The notes under the pieces are model-generated. The model was not told the DNA's origin. It made no database searches and was given only the letters and a program-made list of their open reading frames with translations. The position numbers and the translations under genes are program-made. A DNA stretch of 51,022 nucleotides, taken from Microscilla marina ATCC 23134. GTDB taxonomy: Bacteria; Bacteroidota; Bacteroidia; Cytophagales; Microscillaceae. Position 1 is the stretch's first letter. Every line of letters begins with the position of its first letter. The stretch is taken from assembly GCF_000169175.1 (NCBI RefSeq), contig NZ_AAWS01000062.1, positions 1-51,022 on the forward strand, given 5' to 3'. Positions 7,461 to 16,914 of this stretch are shown piece after piece.

Positions 7461-8840
7461 ATGGCAAAGTCGCTCATAAACAGATTAGTCGAGGGATTTC
7501 TGAATGCATTTGTGCAATTGCACATTCAAATACCTGTATACAAAATCGAACACCTGGCTACACTAGTGCATCACTCTATGGACGGCGAAAAACGTAACTT
7601 TCATACTTCACGCCACGCATTATCTGTTTCTGAAGCACAAGATGGTATCCCCACTCTTGCTGGGTTATTTCATGATATTATTTATTTTCAGATAGACAAC
7701 GGGTTCCCAATGTATACCCACGAAATACTAATGCCTTTTGTAGAAATAGACGGTGACGAAGTATTCATCAAACCAGAGTTTGAGATAGAAGATATATTAT
7801 TTACCTTTTGCCTCGAAATATTTGAGTTTCAACCTGGACAAAAACTTTCACCTTTTAGTGGGCTAAACGAGTTTTTGAGTGCTTTTGTGGCAGCCAAGTC
7901 TCTCGAAGAATTTCTTACCCGCAAGCAACTCCTGATGATTATTGCTTGTATAGAGGCCACTATTCCTTTCCGTATGCCCGATAAACGGGGTATTTCTGCG
8001 TATGACCGCCTTGAAATGCGTTTGCGACGTATCAGTATACAATATGATGTAGACTTTTCGGAGCACGAGATTAGTCAAACAGTGCGTTGGGGGGTAACCC
8101 TTGCCAATAAAGATGTAGAAAATTTTGCTTACCAAGATGTAGGAGAGTTTTTAGATCATACCTGGGCTTTGTTGCCTGAAACTAACGGAACATTATGGGC
8201 TACTGAAGTCTACTCTATCCGCAACTACCGTCAGGCATTGTTAAAGATGGAAAATTTTCTGAGTTTTTTGAATCCTGACAGCGTTTTTCAACAATACAAA
8301 GACACGCCTGATAACAAGTATTACCACGAACTCAACCAACAGGCGCATTATAACATTGGCATTGCCCGCGATTATCTGGGAATCAAGTTATTAAATATAG
8401 CCATTATAGAGGCCTTGGCATTGACTACTGGGGGTGATGTACCCATTTCTATGTTTTTGGGAGACATTAAACACCCAGGACAGAAAGTAGAACGTGCAGA
8501 AGATTACCTGCCCAAAACCGGACTAAACGATGACTTGGAGTACAACGAAGTACTGTATGCCCTGCTTGAGTTTGGGCGTGCCCACGAGTCAAGTTTTGAT
8601 ATGAAAAATTCTCCATTGGCTTCTTTTGTGTATAAATCATTGGGGACAAAAAAAACCAATGACTACCTCAATTCAGCAAAAGATATGTTTGCTCACCGCA
8701 TTTCACCCGAAGACTTCTTGCGTAAAATGGACCCTCACGTAGTTTGCTCTATAGCCAAGGCCTGTGCTATGCTTGCTTTTACCCGTCGTGAAGCTTTGCT
8801 TGATCAATATGGTCAAATTGAAGGCTTGATGGAAAAATAA
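7461..8840 (+). CDS. large protein with N-terminal HD-like phosphohydrolase motif
   Basis: 459 residues. The N-terminal part has the HD-superfamily metal-site pattern: R-N-F-H-T-S-R-H (H48, H52) and L-A-G-L-F-H-D-I-I-Y (H71-D72). This is the same spacing and wording as the HD domain of the adenylyltransferase fusion at 20241. The remaining ~350 residues are mostly helical and soluble with no motif I recognise. A nucleotide- or phosphoester-hydrolysing role is an inference from the HD motif; the ligands after H71-D72 are not clear, so activity is uncertain. Single gene, about 90 bp after the divergent DUF3307 gene. Confidence 0.7.
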   Translation: MAKSLINRLVEGFLNAFVQLHIQIPVYKIEHLATLVHHSMDGEKRNFHTSRHALSVSEAQDGIPTLAGLFHDIIYFQIDNGFPMYTHEILMPFVEIDGDEVFIKPEFEIEDILFTFCLEIFEFQPGQKLSPFSGLNEFLSAFVAAKSLEEFLTRKQLLMIIACIEATIPFRMPDKRGISAYDRLEMRLRRISIQYDVDFSEHEISQTVRWGVTLANKDVENFAYQDVGEFLDHTWALLPETNGTLWATEVYSIRNYRQALLKMENFLSFLNPDSVFQQYKDTPDNKYYHELNQQAHYNIGIARDYLGIKLLNIAIIEALALTTGGDVPISMFLGDIKHPGQKVERAEDYLPKTGLNDDLEYNEVLYALLEFGRAHESSFDMKNSPLASFVYKSLGTKKTNDYLNSAKDMFAHRISPEDFLRKMDPHVVCSIAKACAMLAFTRREALLDQYGQIEGLMEK

Positions 8841-9100
8841 AAGACCTTGTAGATAGTTTTTCTTGGTTTTTGGTGTAGGCACTTATTTATACACAATAAA
8901 TGATTGTTTTGCCTCTGTTAGCCTTACTTTTTATTTGGTGTTTCTAGTAATAACTTTTTAAAACCCAAACCTTTCTTGTCTTTCCACAAAAAAATATTAG
9001 GTTACTTTCCCTCTCAAAAGATTCATTCGTTGAGATTCAATATTTGGTTTTAGAAACCCTATATTCGGTCATTTCAACAAAACAACCCCCATTACCCATC

Positions 9101-9892
9101 ATGATATATGTTTTTCTGATTATAGGGAGTATACTCACTGGTTTTATCAATACACTTGCAGGAAGCGGTAGTCTAATTATGTTGCCACTGTTGATGGCAG
9201 CAGGTTTACCTGCCAATATAGCCAATGGTACTAATAGGGTTGCTACTTTAGTACAAAGCATTGTAGGGGTGGGTACGTTTGTGAGAAACAAAAAAATAGA
9301 CATCAAAGATAGCCAGTTGCCAATAGGGGTATGTGTGGTAGGAGCATTTTTTGGGGCTTTTATTGCTACACGCACTGATCCAGCTTTTTTGAAGCAGTTT
9401 ATCAAATACTTAATGATTGTAATGTTTTTTGTGATTTTGGTCAAACCAAAGCGCTGGTTCAAAGAAGCAGACATAGCCAGCAATAAACACAAACATCCAC
9501 TTACTCTTGTATTGCTATTTTTTGCTGGAGTATATGCAGGATTTATTCAGGCTGGCATTGGTATTATTTTGTTAGCTATTTTAGTATTGAGGGCTGATTT
9601 TAGTTTGCCTTATGCTAACTTTGTCAAGTTAGTAGTAGTGTTGGTATATGCACTTCCGGTACTTATTATTTTTGTTGCTGATAATGAAGTAAACTGGAAA
9701 CTAGGTGGTATTACAGCTTGTGGGCAGGGTTTAGGGGCTTTTTTGGGTGCCCGATTTGCTACTCGTTACAAAAATGTACAAATATGGATTTATCGCTTGT
9801 TGGTCTTTGTGGTACTTTCGGCGATCATCTACTTATTTAAAGATGATTTGGGGCGTTTACTAGGCATCGATCTAAGTATAAAACCTGCCTAA
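9101..9892 (+). CDS. TauE/SafE family membrane transporter
   Basis: 263 residues, eight predicted membrane segments. The start at 9101 (MIYVFLIIGSILTGFINTLAGSGSLI) is preferred because the upstream frame opens only with a TTG at 9044. G-F-I-N-T-L-A-G-(S/G)-G-S near the N-terminus and the second-half Y-A-G-F-I-Q-A-G-I-G are the duplicated signature of TauE/SafE (DUF81) exporters, which move sulfite, sulfoacetate or related anions. N-G-T-N-R after the second helix is also typical. The substrate cannot be inferred from the neighbours. Confidence 0.9.
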   Translation: MIYVFLIIGSILTGFINTLAGSGSLIMLPLLMAAGLPANIANGTNRVATLVQSIVGVGTFVRNKKIDIKDSQLPIGVCVVGAFFGAFIATRTDPAFLKQFIKYLMIVMFFVILVKPKRWFKEADIASNKHKHPLTLVLLFFAGVYAGFIQAGIGIILLAILVLRADFSLPYANFVKLVVVLVYALPVLIIFVADNEVNWKLGGITACGQGLGAFLGARFATRYKNVQIWIYRLLVFVVLSAIIYLFKDDLGRLLGIDLSIKPA

Positions 9893-9935
9893 GCCGGAAG
9901 TTTATTCTCGAACCAACGAAAAACTAAAAAAAACT

Positions 9936-9943
9936 TACCTTTG
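9936..9943 (+). promoter_or_regulatory. candidate -7 element for lpxB
   Basis: TACCTTTG matches TAnnTTTG and lies 25 bp before the lpxB ATG. No matching -33 element is seen at 19-20 bp, so support is modest. Confidence 0.35.
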
Positions 9944-9968
9944 TAGCGACACCACTTTTAATAAAAGT

Positions 9969-11099
9969 ATGAAGTATTATGTAATTGCAGGAGAACGTTC
10001 GGGGGATTTGCACGCGTCGAACTTGATGAAAGCCATTCAAAAACATGATAATGAAGCAGCATTTAGGTTTTGGGGAGGAGATGAAATGCAAAAAGTGGGA
10101 GGGAGCATGGTGAAACATTACCGCGAAACTGCTTTTATGGGTTTTGTTTCAGTGGTTAAAAACCTGGGTAAAATCCGGGGGTTTATGAAGTTGTGCAAGC
10201 AGGATATTTTGAACTACCAACCTGATGTGGTGGTGTTGGTGGATTATGCCGGGTTCAACTTACGCATTGCTAAGTTTGCAAAAAAACACGGTTTCAATAC
10301 GTTTTTTTATATTTCGCCTAAAGTATGGGCCTGGAACACCAAGCGAGCTTATAAGATCAAGGCAAATATAGACCGTATGTTTGTTATTTTCCCTTTCGAA
10401 CAAGAGTTTTATCAACAATTTGACTATGAGGTAGATTACGTGGGCAATCCTTTGTTGGACGCTATAGCTAACTTTACTCCCAATCCTGAGTTTAGAGCCC
10501 AACACGGACTCGATGACCGTCCAATCATTGCGTTGTTGCCAGGTAGCCGTAAACAAGAAGTAGAACGTTTGTTGCCTATAATGTTAGGTAATGTAGGAGC
10601 TTTTCCTTCTCATCAATTGGTAGTAGCAGGCGTAAATAACCTGCCCGAAAAACTATATGAAGAAGTGGTTCATCACCCTGAGGTAAAAATCATTTATGAA
10701 GATGCTTATAATTTACTCACTCAGGCAGAGGCGGCTGTAGTTACCTCTGGTACAGCTACGTTAGAAACGGGACTTTTTCAGGTGCCACAAGTGGTAGTTT
10801 ACAAAACCAATGTTTTTTCTTTTTCCATAGCCAAACGCTTGATTAAAGTAGCTTATATTTCTTTGGTGAATCTGGTATTGGGCAAGGAAGCAGTAAAGGA
10901 GTTAATTCAACAACAATGTACTGCCGATAATATAACACAAGAACTTACACAACTGGTAAAAGGAGGTGCCAAGCGAGCCAAAGTAATGCAACATTACACA
11001 ACACTAGAAGATCTGATGGGTGACACAGGTGCTTCTGCCCGTGCTGGTACTCTCATGGTAAAGTACCTTAAAGAGATCAAAGGGCTGCCTAAAGGTTAA
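9969..11099 (+). CDS. lpxB: lipid-A-disaccharide synthase
   Basis: Condenses UDP-2,3-diacylglucosamine with lipid X to the lipid A disaccharide; peripheral at the inner membrane. 376 residues, usual length. Start M-K-Y-Y-V-I-A-G-E-R-S-G-D-L-H-A carries the family GExSGD motif. Further motifs: R-F-W-G-G-D-x-M, M-G-F-V-(S/E)-V, V-V-L-V-D-Y-(A/P)-G-F-N, the Y-I-S-P-K-V-W-A-W segment, F-P-F-E, Y-V-G-N-P-L, and A-L-L-P-G-S-R-x-x-E of the GT-B C-terminal domain with S-G-T-A-T-L-E-T. It shows the organism makes lipid A. Single gene with a TAnnTTTG element upstream. Confidence 0.97.
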   Translation: MKYYVIAGERSGDLHASNLMKAIQKHDNEAAFRFWGGDEMQKVGGSMVKHYRETAFMGFVSVVKNLGKIRGFMKLCKQDILNYQPDVVVLVDYAGFNLRIAKFAKKHGFNTFFYISPKVWAWNTKRAYKIKANIDRMFVIFPFEQEFYQQFDYEVDYVGNPLLDAIANFTPNPEFRAQHGLDDRPIIALLPGSRKQEVERLLPIMLGNVGAFPSHQLVVAGVNNLPEKLYEEVVHHPEVKIIYEDAYNLLTQAEAAVVTSGTATLETGLFQVPQVVVYKTNVFSFSIAKRLIKVAYISLVNLVLGKEAVKELIQQQCTADNITQELTQLVKGGAKRAKVMQHYTTLEDLMGDTGASARAGTLMVKYLKEIKGLPKG

Positions 11100-11397
11100 T
11101 CGGGATAATACTTAATTATAATTTTAAACTATAGGGCTAAATTTCTATTTTTGCCCCTGATAAAATTTTCAGACTGTATTTAAGGAATAGTACCAAAATA
11201 AATTTACATTTTTAACGTCATCTTTCGCTGACAGAATTCGTTAAAAAAACTTGCCGTAGCGCTGCTATGCCGCGTTTTTTTGTCTCTTCTGCCAACAAAA
11301 TATTTTGGCGTTACTATAGAACTTTATTTTTACACCATTTCTAAGTTGAACTTAATGTCGATAATTTTATCCTTTCTACACGTTTTTTTTATATACA
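11100..11397. other. intergenic region holding a palindromic element
   Basis: 298 bp between two rightward genes, dominated by the 131-bp element at 11187-11317. The remainder is AT-rich; no promoter consensus clearly seen before plsC. Confidence 0.6.
11187..11317. repeat. 131-bp palindromic, MITE-like element
   Basis: Nested inverted repeat: outer ends ATAGTA...CCAAAATA (11187-11200) and TATTTTGG...TACTAT (11301-11317; three extra bases in this arm); inner arms GCTGACAGAA (11227-11236) and TTCTGCCAAC (11287-11296); then AAAAAAAC and GTTTTTTT around the core GTAGC / GCTAT. Same architecture as 4517-4628. No coding capacity. Confidence 0.65.
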
Positions 11398-12159
11398 ATG
11401 AAATGGTTTAGACAACTATACAGAATATGGCTTTTACTTTGTTTTGCCATTCCTTTCCTGTTATTACTTCCTCTGTTTATTATCATTATTTTTTATCAAC
11501 CGGGGCGGCGTTTTATCAAACAATTGAACAACTTGTGGGCAAGGTGCTTTTTTGTAGGTGGCTTTATCCCTTACAAGGTCATTTATGAGGCCAAACCCTT
11601 GAGTAAAAAATCTTATGTATATTGTGCCAACCACACCTCAGTGCTTGATATTATAGCGATGGGATTGGTTGTACGAGGTCCTTACTCGTTTATGGGCAAA
11701 GCAGAGCTAGGAAAAATTCCGTTATTTGGTTTTATGTTTTCACGTTTACATATTCCGGTAAATCGGGTAAGTAAAACCCAATCTTATCAAGCACTTCAGA
11801 AGGCGTTGGATACAGTGGATAAGGGCTTTAGTATACTGATGTATCCTGAAGGGACACGTTCAAAAAAAGCCCCAAAACTACAAAGGTTCAAGGATGGAGC
11901 TTTTAAGATTGCCATAGAAAAACAAGTACCTATAGTACCTGTAACAATGCCTTATAACTGGAAAATACTGGGCAACGATTCGCTCCCTAACTGGCACAAG
12001 GGCAAGGCCATCGTGCATAAACCAATAGAAACCCAAGGGTTGACTATGGATGATTTAGCCATGTTGAAACAACAAACTTTTACTGTGATAGATAATGAAC
12101 TCAAAAAATACTATGAACCCCAACTCGCAACCGAACGTCGATCGTCAAACGCTTCATAA
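11398..12159 (+). CDS. plsC: 1-acyl-sn-glycerol-3-phosphate acyltransferase
   Basis: Transfers a second acyl chain to lysophosphatidic acid to make phosphatidic acid; inner membrane. 253 residues with an N-terminal membrane segment (about 10-35). Acyltransferase motif I NHTSVLD (H-x4-D), motif II-like F-M-G-K-A-E-L-G-K-I-P, motif III Y-P-E-G-T-R-S and motif IV I-V-P-V-T are all present in order. The 3' end overlaps gatC by about 47 bp, which is long for a bacterial overlap; the last ~15 residues of PlsC (LATERRSSNAS) read as an unconserved tail. Confidence 0.93.
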   Translation: MKWFRQLYRIWLLLCFAIPFLLLLPLFIIIIFYQPGRRFIKQLNNLWARCFFVGGFIPYKVIYEAKPLSKKSYVYCANHTSVLDIIAMGLVVRGPYSFMGKAELGKIPLFGFMFSRLHIPVNRVSKTQSYQALQKALDTVDKGFSILMYPEGTRSKKAPKLQRFKDGAFKIAIEKQVPIVPVTMPYNWKILGNDSLPNWHKGKAIVHKPIETQGLTMDDLAMLKQQTFTVIDNELKKYYEPQLATERRSSNAS

Positions 12160-12424
12160 AATAGCTCAATTGGCAAGGTTGGATATATCAGCAACAGAAG
12201 AAGAAGCTGTTTTGAGTGATTTGAATCAAATCTTGGACTGGGTAGAAAAACTCAAAGAACTAGATACAGAGGGGGTAGAGCCATTGCGTTTTATGTCGGG
12301 TGAAGTGAATAACCTTCGTGAAGATAGTCCCAATAATGCCTTAGACAAGTCAGCGGCATTGAAACTAGCCCCTAAAGCAGATCAAGACCACGTGTTAGTG
12401 CCCAAAGTATTGAATAATGATTAG
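12113..12424 (+). CDS. gatC: Asp/Glu-tRNA amidotransferase subunit C
   Basis: Small subunit of GatCAB, which amidates Glu-tRNA(Gln) and/or Asp-tRNA(Asn) in the cytosol. The start at 12113 (MNPNSQPNVDRQTLHKIAQLARLD) is chosen because GatC proteins begin close to the H-K-I-A-x-L-A-R-L motif; an ATG at 12095 would add six residues. L-N-Q-I-L-D-W-V-E-K-L-x-E-x-D-T-E-G-V-E-P and L-R-E-D follow as usual. 103 residues. It lies in the plsC 3' end, +1 frame relation, so translation may be coupled. gatA and gatB are not in this window. Confidence 0.92.
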   Translation: MNPNSQPNVDRQTLHKIAQLARLDISATEEEAVLSDLNQILDWVEKLKELDTEGVEPLRFMSGEVNNLREDSPNNALDKSAALKLAPKADQDHVLVPKVLNND

Positions 12425-12608
12425 GGAGTGATTGCCTGAGTGTTTACCAGTAGTTGTATAAATGTTTAATAATCAGTAACTTAAATTTTAATTTCTGATT
12501 GGCATCCTTTATTAATCGTGATAAAATACTCTACTGAACTATGTGGTTTGAGTATAGGCAGACGAAATCTTTAAAAGAAAAAAGAATAATTGTCACAATA
12601 AGAAACAC

Positions 12609-15600
12609 ATGAAGACTTTGATTTTTTGGCGAGAATGGAATAAAACCCCTCGTATACTATATACATTACTATTGGTGGTATTTTTGGGAGCACTGAGTTG
12701 GTGCATGTATCATTATACAAAAGGAACAGACAATGTTTTTGGCTGGACAACCAATCAAAAACTTGATGTAATTCCAGTAAAACTAAGTACTTATACCAAG
12801 GGGATATTTAATATTCCAATAGAAGGGGTGTCTTATGTGGTGAAAGAAAGCTTTCAAACAGTTACCAAAACCTTAAATACACCCACACGCTTTGTCTATG
12901 GGAGCTTTATTTTATTGGCAATGTGTGTGTTGCTTACAGTGATCAGCAGTCTGCAACGCCTATGGTATTTTGCCGGGATGGCTATTTTTATGTTCTTTTT
13001 GTCAAAATTTGGATTTGGTTATCTAGGTGACTCATTTGGCGATAGCCTTTTCCTTATTATCTGTATTGCCTTGTATGGGCTTACCAGCTATTACTTTCAG
13101 TCTTTTGGCAAGTATTTAGGGTTATTGCCCCGTTTGTTTAGCTTTATTGCCATTACTGTAGGGTTGGGCGTATGGATAAGTGTCTCCAGTACAGTTAATT
13201 TTCCGGTGATGTATTTAAGTACGTTTAGCTGGATCATACCTTTAGCACTCACTTTTGTATTCATTACCATTATAGGGCATGACATTATATATGGTTTTTT
13301 CCACTTAATTGCTAAATATAATCCTGGTAACAAAACCAATAGCATTCACTTTGGCATTATCTCTTTTATTTACCTGGGCAACTTGGTGCTTATTTTCTTA
13401 AAAGACCGGGGTAACATAGACTTTGATATTCTCTATATAGACCTTTATTGGTTGTTGGTTGTGTCGGCTGTTTTGGGTATTTGGGGGTATCGCCGCCGAG
13501 GAGTTACTATCAGTAAATTTATCTCTTTCAACCCACAGGGAGGCTTACTTTACCTTGCCTTAGGCATCATTGCTTTTGCAACTATTGGGTATTATCAAGC
13601 CATTGGAAACGACGCAATTAATTCGGTAATACGCGATGTTATTCTGTTTAGTCATATAGGCTATGGAGTGGGTTATGTAGTGTATGTGTATGTAAACTTG
13701 GGGGTTTATATGGGGCAACAAGTAGACCTTACCAAAGTAGCATATCAAGGGCAGTTTATGCCTCATCCAATGTTACGTTTGGTGGGTTTGGTGTTTATTT
13801 TTGGCTTTTACTCTGCTTCTAAGCAAATTCAAAGAGAACAAATGTTGGCGGGGTATCACTCGGTGGCAGCTTCTACTTATTGGGCACATGGCAACAAACG
13901 CCTCACTATGGAGCATTACAAACTTGCTACCCAATACTTTTTTTATACGCATCAGCCACACTATGCATTGGCAAACCTAAAAATAGATGGCTCGACAGAG
14001 CTGGTAGAAGCCATTACTCATTTGCAACATGCCATTATAAGTAAGCCCACTGAGCATGCCTATAGCCGACTCGCCGAGATATACACTAAAGAAGAACAAT
14101 ACATTGACGCTGTATTTACTTTACGTGAAGGAGTAAAGGTGTTTCCGGGTAGTATGCAGCTCAATAATAACCTTGGGTTGGCGTATAGCCAAACTGAAGT
14201 AGGTGACTCTGCTATTTATTACTTTGAGAAAGCCGACTCACTTGCTAAAGGTTCATTGATTCCTAAAAACAATCTGATGGCTTATCTTGCCTTTAAAAAA
14301 GCCGAGCAGTTTGATCCTAAAAAACTACAAAATGGGGAAGATAAACAAGATTTGGCCACCAAAAGCAATCACATTGCTTTGTATAACCTTTATCAAACTT
14401 CTTATCAACAACCATTAGATGAGCAATTGAAAACAAACCCTAGGCTAAACGGGGAAAAGTTTGCCTATTTGTATAATTACCTGCTTAACCGTTCCGGAAA
14501 ACGAGACAATAAGGCCATAGATAGTGTTTTGGCGAAGGAAACCCGAAAAATAGAATCGAATAAAGACAATCGAGACTATGCCTACTATCTACAATATGTG
14601 CGGGCTTGTTTTCAATACTATGGTGGCAACATTTCTCATGGGATCAACTCTCTGGCAAGTATACCTGCTACCAAAAGTAACGGCTACTACAATGCAGTAC
14701 TGGGGCTTTGGTTGCTAGAACAAGGGGCTTACGAGCCTGCCATTTCTTACTTAAAAACGGCTAAAAAACTACAAAACACCCAAGCTGCTATTTATTTGGG
14801 CATAGCTTTGAGCGAAAAGGGAGATATAAAGGGAGCCATAGAAAATTGGAAAGAGGCACTGGCAAGGCAAGCTGAGAAAAAGGGAAGGCATAGAAAAAAC
14901 GACAGTGTAGCACTAAGTTTGGCGCAAAAAGTAATGGGGGCTTTTACAGATACTGTAGCGTTAAACACCGATGAAGAGAAATTTATATTATTACATTATC
15001 GTCATAAGTACCTGAATGAACAAAACCTAAAAGATACTTATAGTGCCATACAAGATCCCAACTATAAGACTTGGGCGGCTGCCGACTTAATGAATTATTA
15101 CCTTGATCAGGAAAAAGTGGCTGAAGCGGAGGAGATATACAAAACCCTTAAAGTTAGGAAACTAGATAATTACATTAAAGCAGAGATAAACCACGCTTAT
15201 CTTCGGTTGTTGAAGGCACAAGAAAAAAATGACCTGTTGTTGCAGTTCGTAGATCAACTGGAGTTGGGCACATTGCATCGTAACAAAAAGCCGTATTTTA
15301 TGGGAATAGCCTGGTACAACATTGGCGACCATAAAAAAGCGGAGGAATATTTTAAGCAAGCTGTAAATGCTGCTCCTTTCTCTGAGGAGGTAATTTTGAC
15401 AGTAACAGACTTTTATCTAAACGCTAAAAAAGACATAGACAAGGCCTATAAAATTGTAACCAATGCTGTAAGAAGAAATCCGTTTTCGGCGCCATTGTAC
15501 AAGTCGTATGCCTTGCGTGCTTTAGAGATGGGGCTAGATGGTTATGGAGATACTGCCCTGGAAAGCATTCAAGACTTGACTGATAAAGTTGAATTTGAAC

Positions 15601-15665
15601 GTTTTAAGAAAAAGTATCTGGCGTACAAAACAGCATTAGAAGAAAAAAGAGTTTCGGTGAAATAA
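12609..15665 (+). CDS. large membrane protein with C-terminal TPR repeats
   Basis: 1018 residues. The N-terminal ~430 residues carry about ten hydrophobic helices (first at about 17-37), with a Y-R-R-R-G basic turn between helices. From about residue 450 to the end the protein is soluble and built of TPR-like helical pairs (for example HAYSRLAEIYTKEEQYIDAV, LNNNLGLAYSQ, GIAWYNIGDHKKAEEYFKQA, spread over ~560 residues). The TPR half probably acts as a protein-interaction platform on one side of the membrane. No catalytic motif was found. Such membrane-TPR proteins are frequent in Bacteroidota, but I cannot assign a function. Single-gene unit ending at the hairpin at 15690. Confidence 0.8.
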   Translation: MKTLIFWREWNKTPRILYTLLLVVFLGALSWCMYHYTKGTDNVFGWTTNQKLDVIPVKLSTYTKGIFNIPIEGVSYVVKESFQTVTKTLNTPTRFVYGSFILLAMCVLLTVISSLQRLWYFAGMAIFMFFLSKFGFGYLGDSFGDSLFLIICIALYGLTSYYFQSFGKYLGLLPRLFSFIAITVGLGVWISVSSTVNFPVMYLSTFSWIIPLALTFVFITIIGHDIIYGFFHLIAKYNPGNKTNSIHFGIISFIYLGNLVLIFLKDRGNIDFDILYIDLYWLLVVSAVLGIWGYRRRGVTISKFISFNPQGGLLYLALGIIAFATIGYYQAIGNDAINSVIRDVILFSHIGYGVGYVVYVYVNLGVYMGQQVDLTKVAYQGQFMPHPMLRLVGLVFIFGFYSASKQIQREQMLAGYHSVAASTYWAHGNKRLTMEHYKLATQYFFYTHQPHYALANLKIDGSTELVEAITHLQHAIISKPTEHAYSRLAEIYTKEEQYIDAVFTLREGVKVFPGSMQLNNNLGLAYSQTEVGDSAIYYFEKADSLAKGSLIPKNNLMAYLAFKKAEQFDPKKLQNGEDKQDLATKSNHIALYNLYQTSYQQPLDEQLKTNPRLNGEKFAYLYNYLLNRSGKRDNKAIDSVLAKETRKIESNKDNRDYAYYLQYVRACFQYYGGNISHGINSLASIPATKSNGYYNAVLGLWLLEQGAYEPAISYLKTAKKLQNTQAAIYLGIALSEKGDIKGAIENWKEALARQAEKKGRHRKNDSVALSLAQKVMGAFTDTVALNTDEEKFILLHYRHKYLNEQNLKDTYSAIQDPNYKTWAAADLMNYYLDQEKVAEAEEIYKTLKVRKLDNYIKAEINHAYLRLLKAQEKNDLLLQFVDQLELGTLHRNKKPYFMGIAWYNIGDHKKAEEYFKQAVNAAPFSEEVILTVTDFYLNAKKDIDKAYKIVTNAVRRNPFSAPLYKSYALRALEMGLDGYGDTALESIQDLTDKVEFERFKKKYLAYKTALEEKRVSVK

Positions 15666-15689
15666 GCATTTTGCGAAAACATAATCATT

Positions 15690-15724
15690 ACTCCCGACTG
15701 ATTGTGTAAGCAATTGGTCGGAGT
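15690..15724. terminator. shared terminator between convergent genes
   Basis: Inverted repeat with arms 15690-15704 and 15711-15724, mostly paired with one bulge and G-T pairs. It lies between the convergent TPR protein and rhomboid genes. T-rich sequence follows on the plus strand. Confidence 0.6.
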
Positions 15725-15728
15725 TGCT

Positions 15729-16475
15729 TTAGTCTGTTTTTTGTGTTGGTTCAGCCTCTTCATAATAAAGGTAATTGAGGTGAAAGTTTTGTGGGGGTGT
15801 CTCAGGGTTTTGCGAGGATGTAGGAGGAGAAAAGTAAATGTAAGAAGAAGAGGTGTTTACATGGTTGGGCAGGGGTAATTCTTCAGCTACTAGATCATCT
15901 TCTATTTCTGTTTCGTCTTCGCTAGGCTTACTAAAAGCAAAGGCAAAAATGAACCCAGCTATTCCTCCCGACAAATGTCCCTCCCAAGACACGTTGCCTC
16001 CTTGTGGCAACATTCCCCAAATAAAGCCTCCATATAGAAAGATAACTAAAAACGACAAGGCCAACGAAGGACGGTCGCGTCGTATAAAGCCACTAAATAA
16101 TACAAAACTAATCAACCCATATACCAGCCCGCTGGCACCAATATGAAAGCTAGGACGAGCAAAACTCCAGGTCCACAAACCACTGGCAAAAATTAGCCAA
16201 CCTGGTAGTTTTCTGGCAGACTCACGATAGTTGATGTGTATAAAGGTGAGCAATACAACAAGTGGAATAGTATTGGCAATAAGGTGCGCATAATCGGCGT
16301 GTAAAAACGGCATAGTGAGTATGCCCTTGATACCGAATATTTCTTTGGGATATAAACCGTATTTACTCCAGCTACTACCCGAAAGGGTTTCCAGAAGCTT
16401 TATTAGCCACATTACTCCCGCCAACACTAACCCAGGTAGCATACTACGAAACAAGTGTTTTTTTTCTTCCTGCAT
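15729..16475 (-). CDS. rhomboid family intramembrane serine protease
   Basis: 248 residues, six predicted membrane helices. Catalytic dyad visible: serine in H-I-G-A-S-G (S115) and histidine in S-W-E-G-H-L-S-G-G-I-A-G (H167). The oxyanion-side H-x-x-x-N is H64-L-I-A-N68 after F-L-H-A-D. The acidic, proline-rich C-terminal tail (about 180-248) is predicted cytosolic and unstructured. Rhomboids cleave transmembrane segments of other proteins in the lipid bilayer; the substrate is not known here. Convergent with the TPR gene and divergent from the OmpA-type gene. Confidence 0.93.
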   Translation of the reverse strand: MQEEKKHLFRSMLPGLVLAGVMWLIKLLETLSGSSWSKYGLYPKEIFGIKGILTMPFLHADYAHLIANTIPLVVLLTFIHINYRESARKLPGWLIFASGLWTWSFARPSFHIGASGLVYGLISFVLFSGFIRRDRPSLALSFLVIFLYGGFIWGMLPQGGNVSWEGHLSGGIAGFIFAFAFSKPSEDETEIEDDLVAEELPLPNHVNTSSSYIYFSPPTSSQNPETPPQNFHLNYLYYEEAEPTQKTD

Positions 16476-16914
16476 GTTTTTATGTAACTTTAATGTGAAC
16501 CTTACTAAGTTTGTTTTTAAAATATATTAAAATTTCATTATTTTAAATCCTGTGGTTCGTTCACAGGGGTTTAGTACATGTTTTAAAGCATTGTTTTTAG
16601 GCTGATGTCAACACATACAAATTGTTTTTTGAGTCCAGGTGATGGCTTTTAAACGAGTGCATACCAAGGATACTCCTGTTTATGAGACGAATATGTTGCT
16701 AAACAAAAAAACAGACTGTAGAATTTCATTTGTTTAAACTAAGTAAAACTATAAAAATAACCTAACTGCAGACCTTCAGTTCAAGTTCTGCGTAGCTAAT
16801 TCATTGAACTTCGTATCTGATTGCTGTACTTCTTCAAAAAACAGGTACTGTCTTCTTTTGGATTACTTTATTTTTTTACCAAACATTGATCACCAACTTT
16901 AAAAATACAGATTT
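16476..16914. other. divergent intergenic region, 439 bp
   Basis: Upstream of both the rhomboid gene (minus) and the OmpA/TSP3 gene (plus). Contains two small hairpins: 16545-16572 (AAATCC-TGTG / CACAGGGGTTT) and about 16767-16791 (GCAGACC / GTTCTGC). No gene and no clear promoter consensus; a long leader for the OmpA gene is possible. Confidence 0.5.

Noticed and set aside
8887-8895. Single DnaA-box-like TTATACACA
   Set aside because: One isolated copy; expected by chance in AT-rich intergenic DNA.
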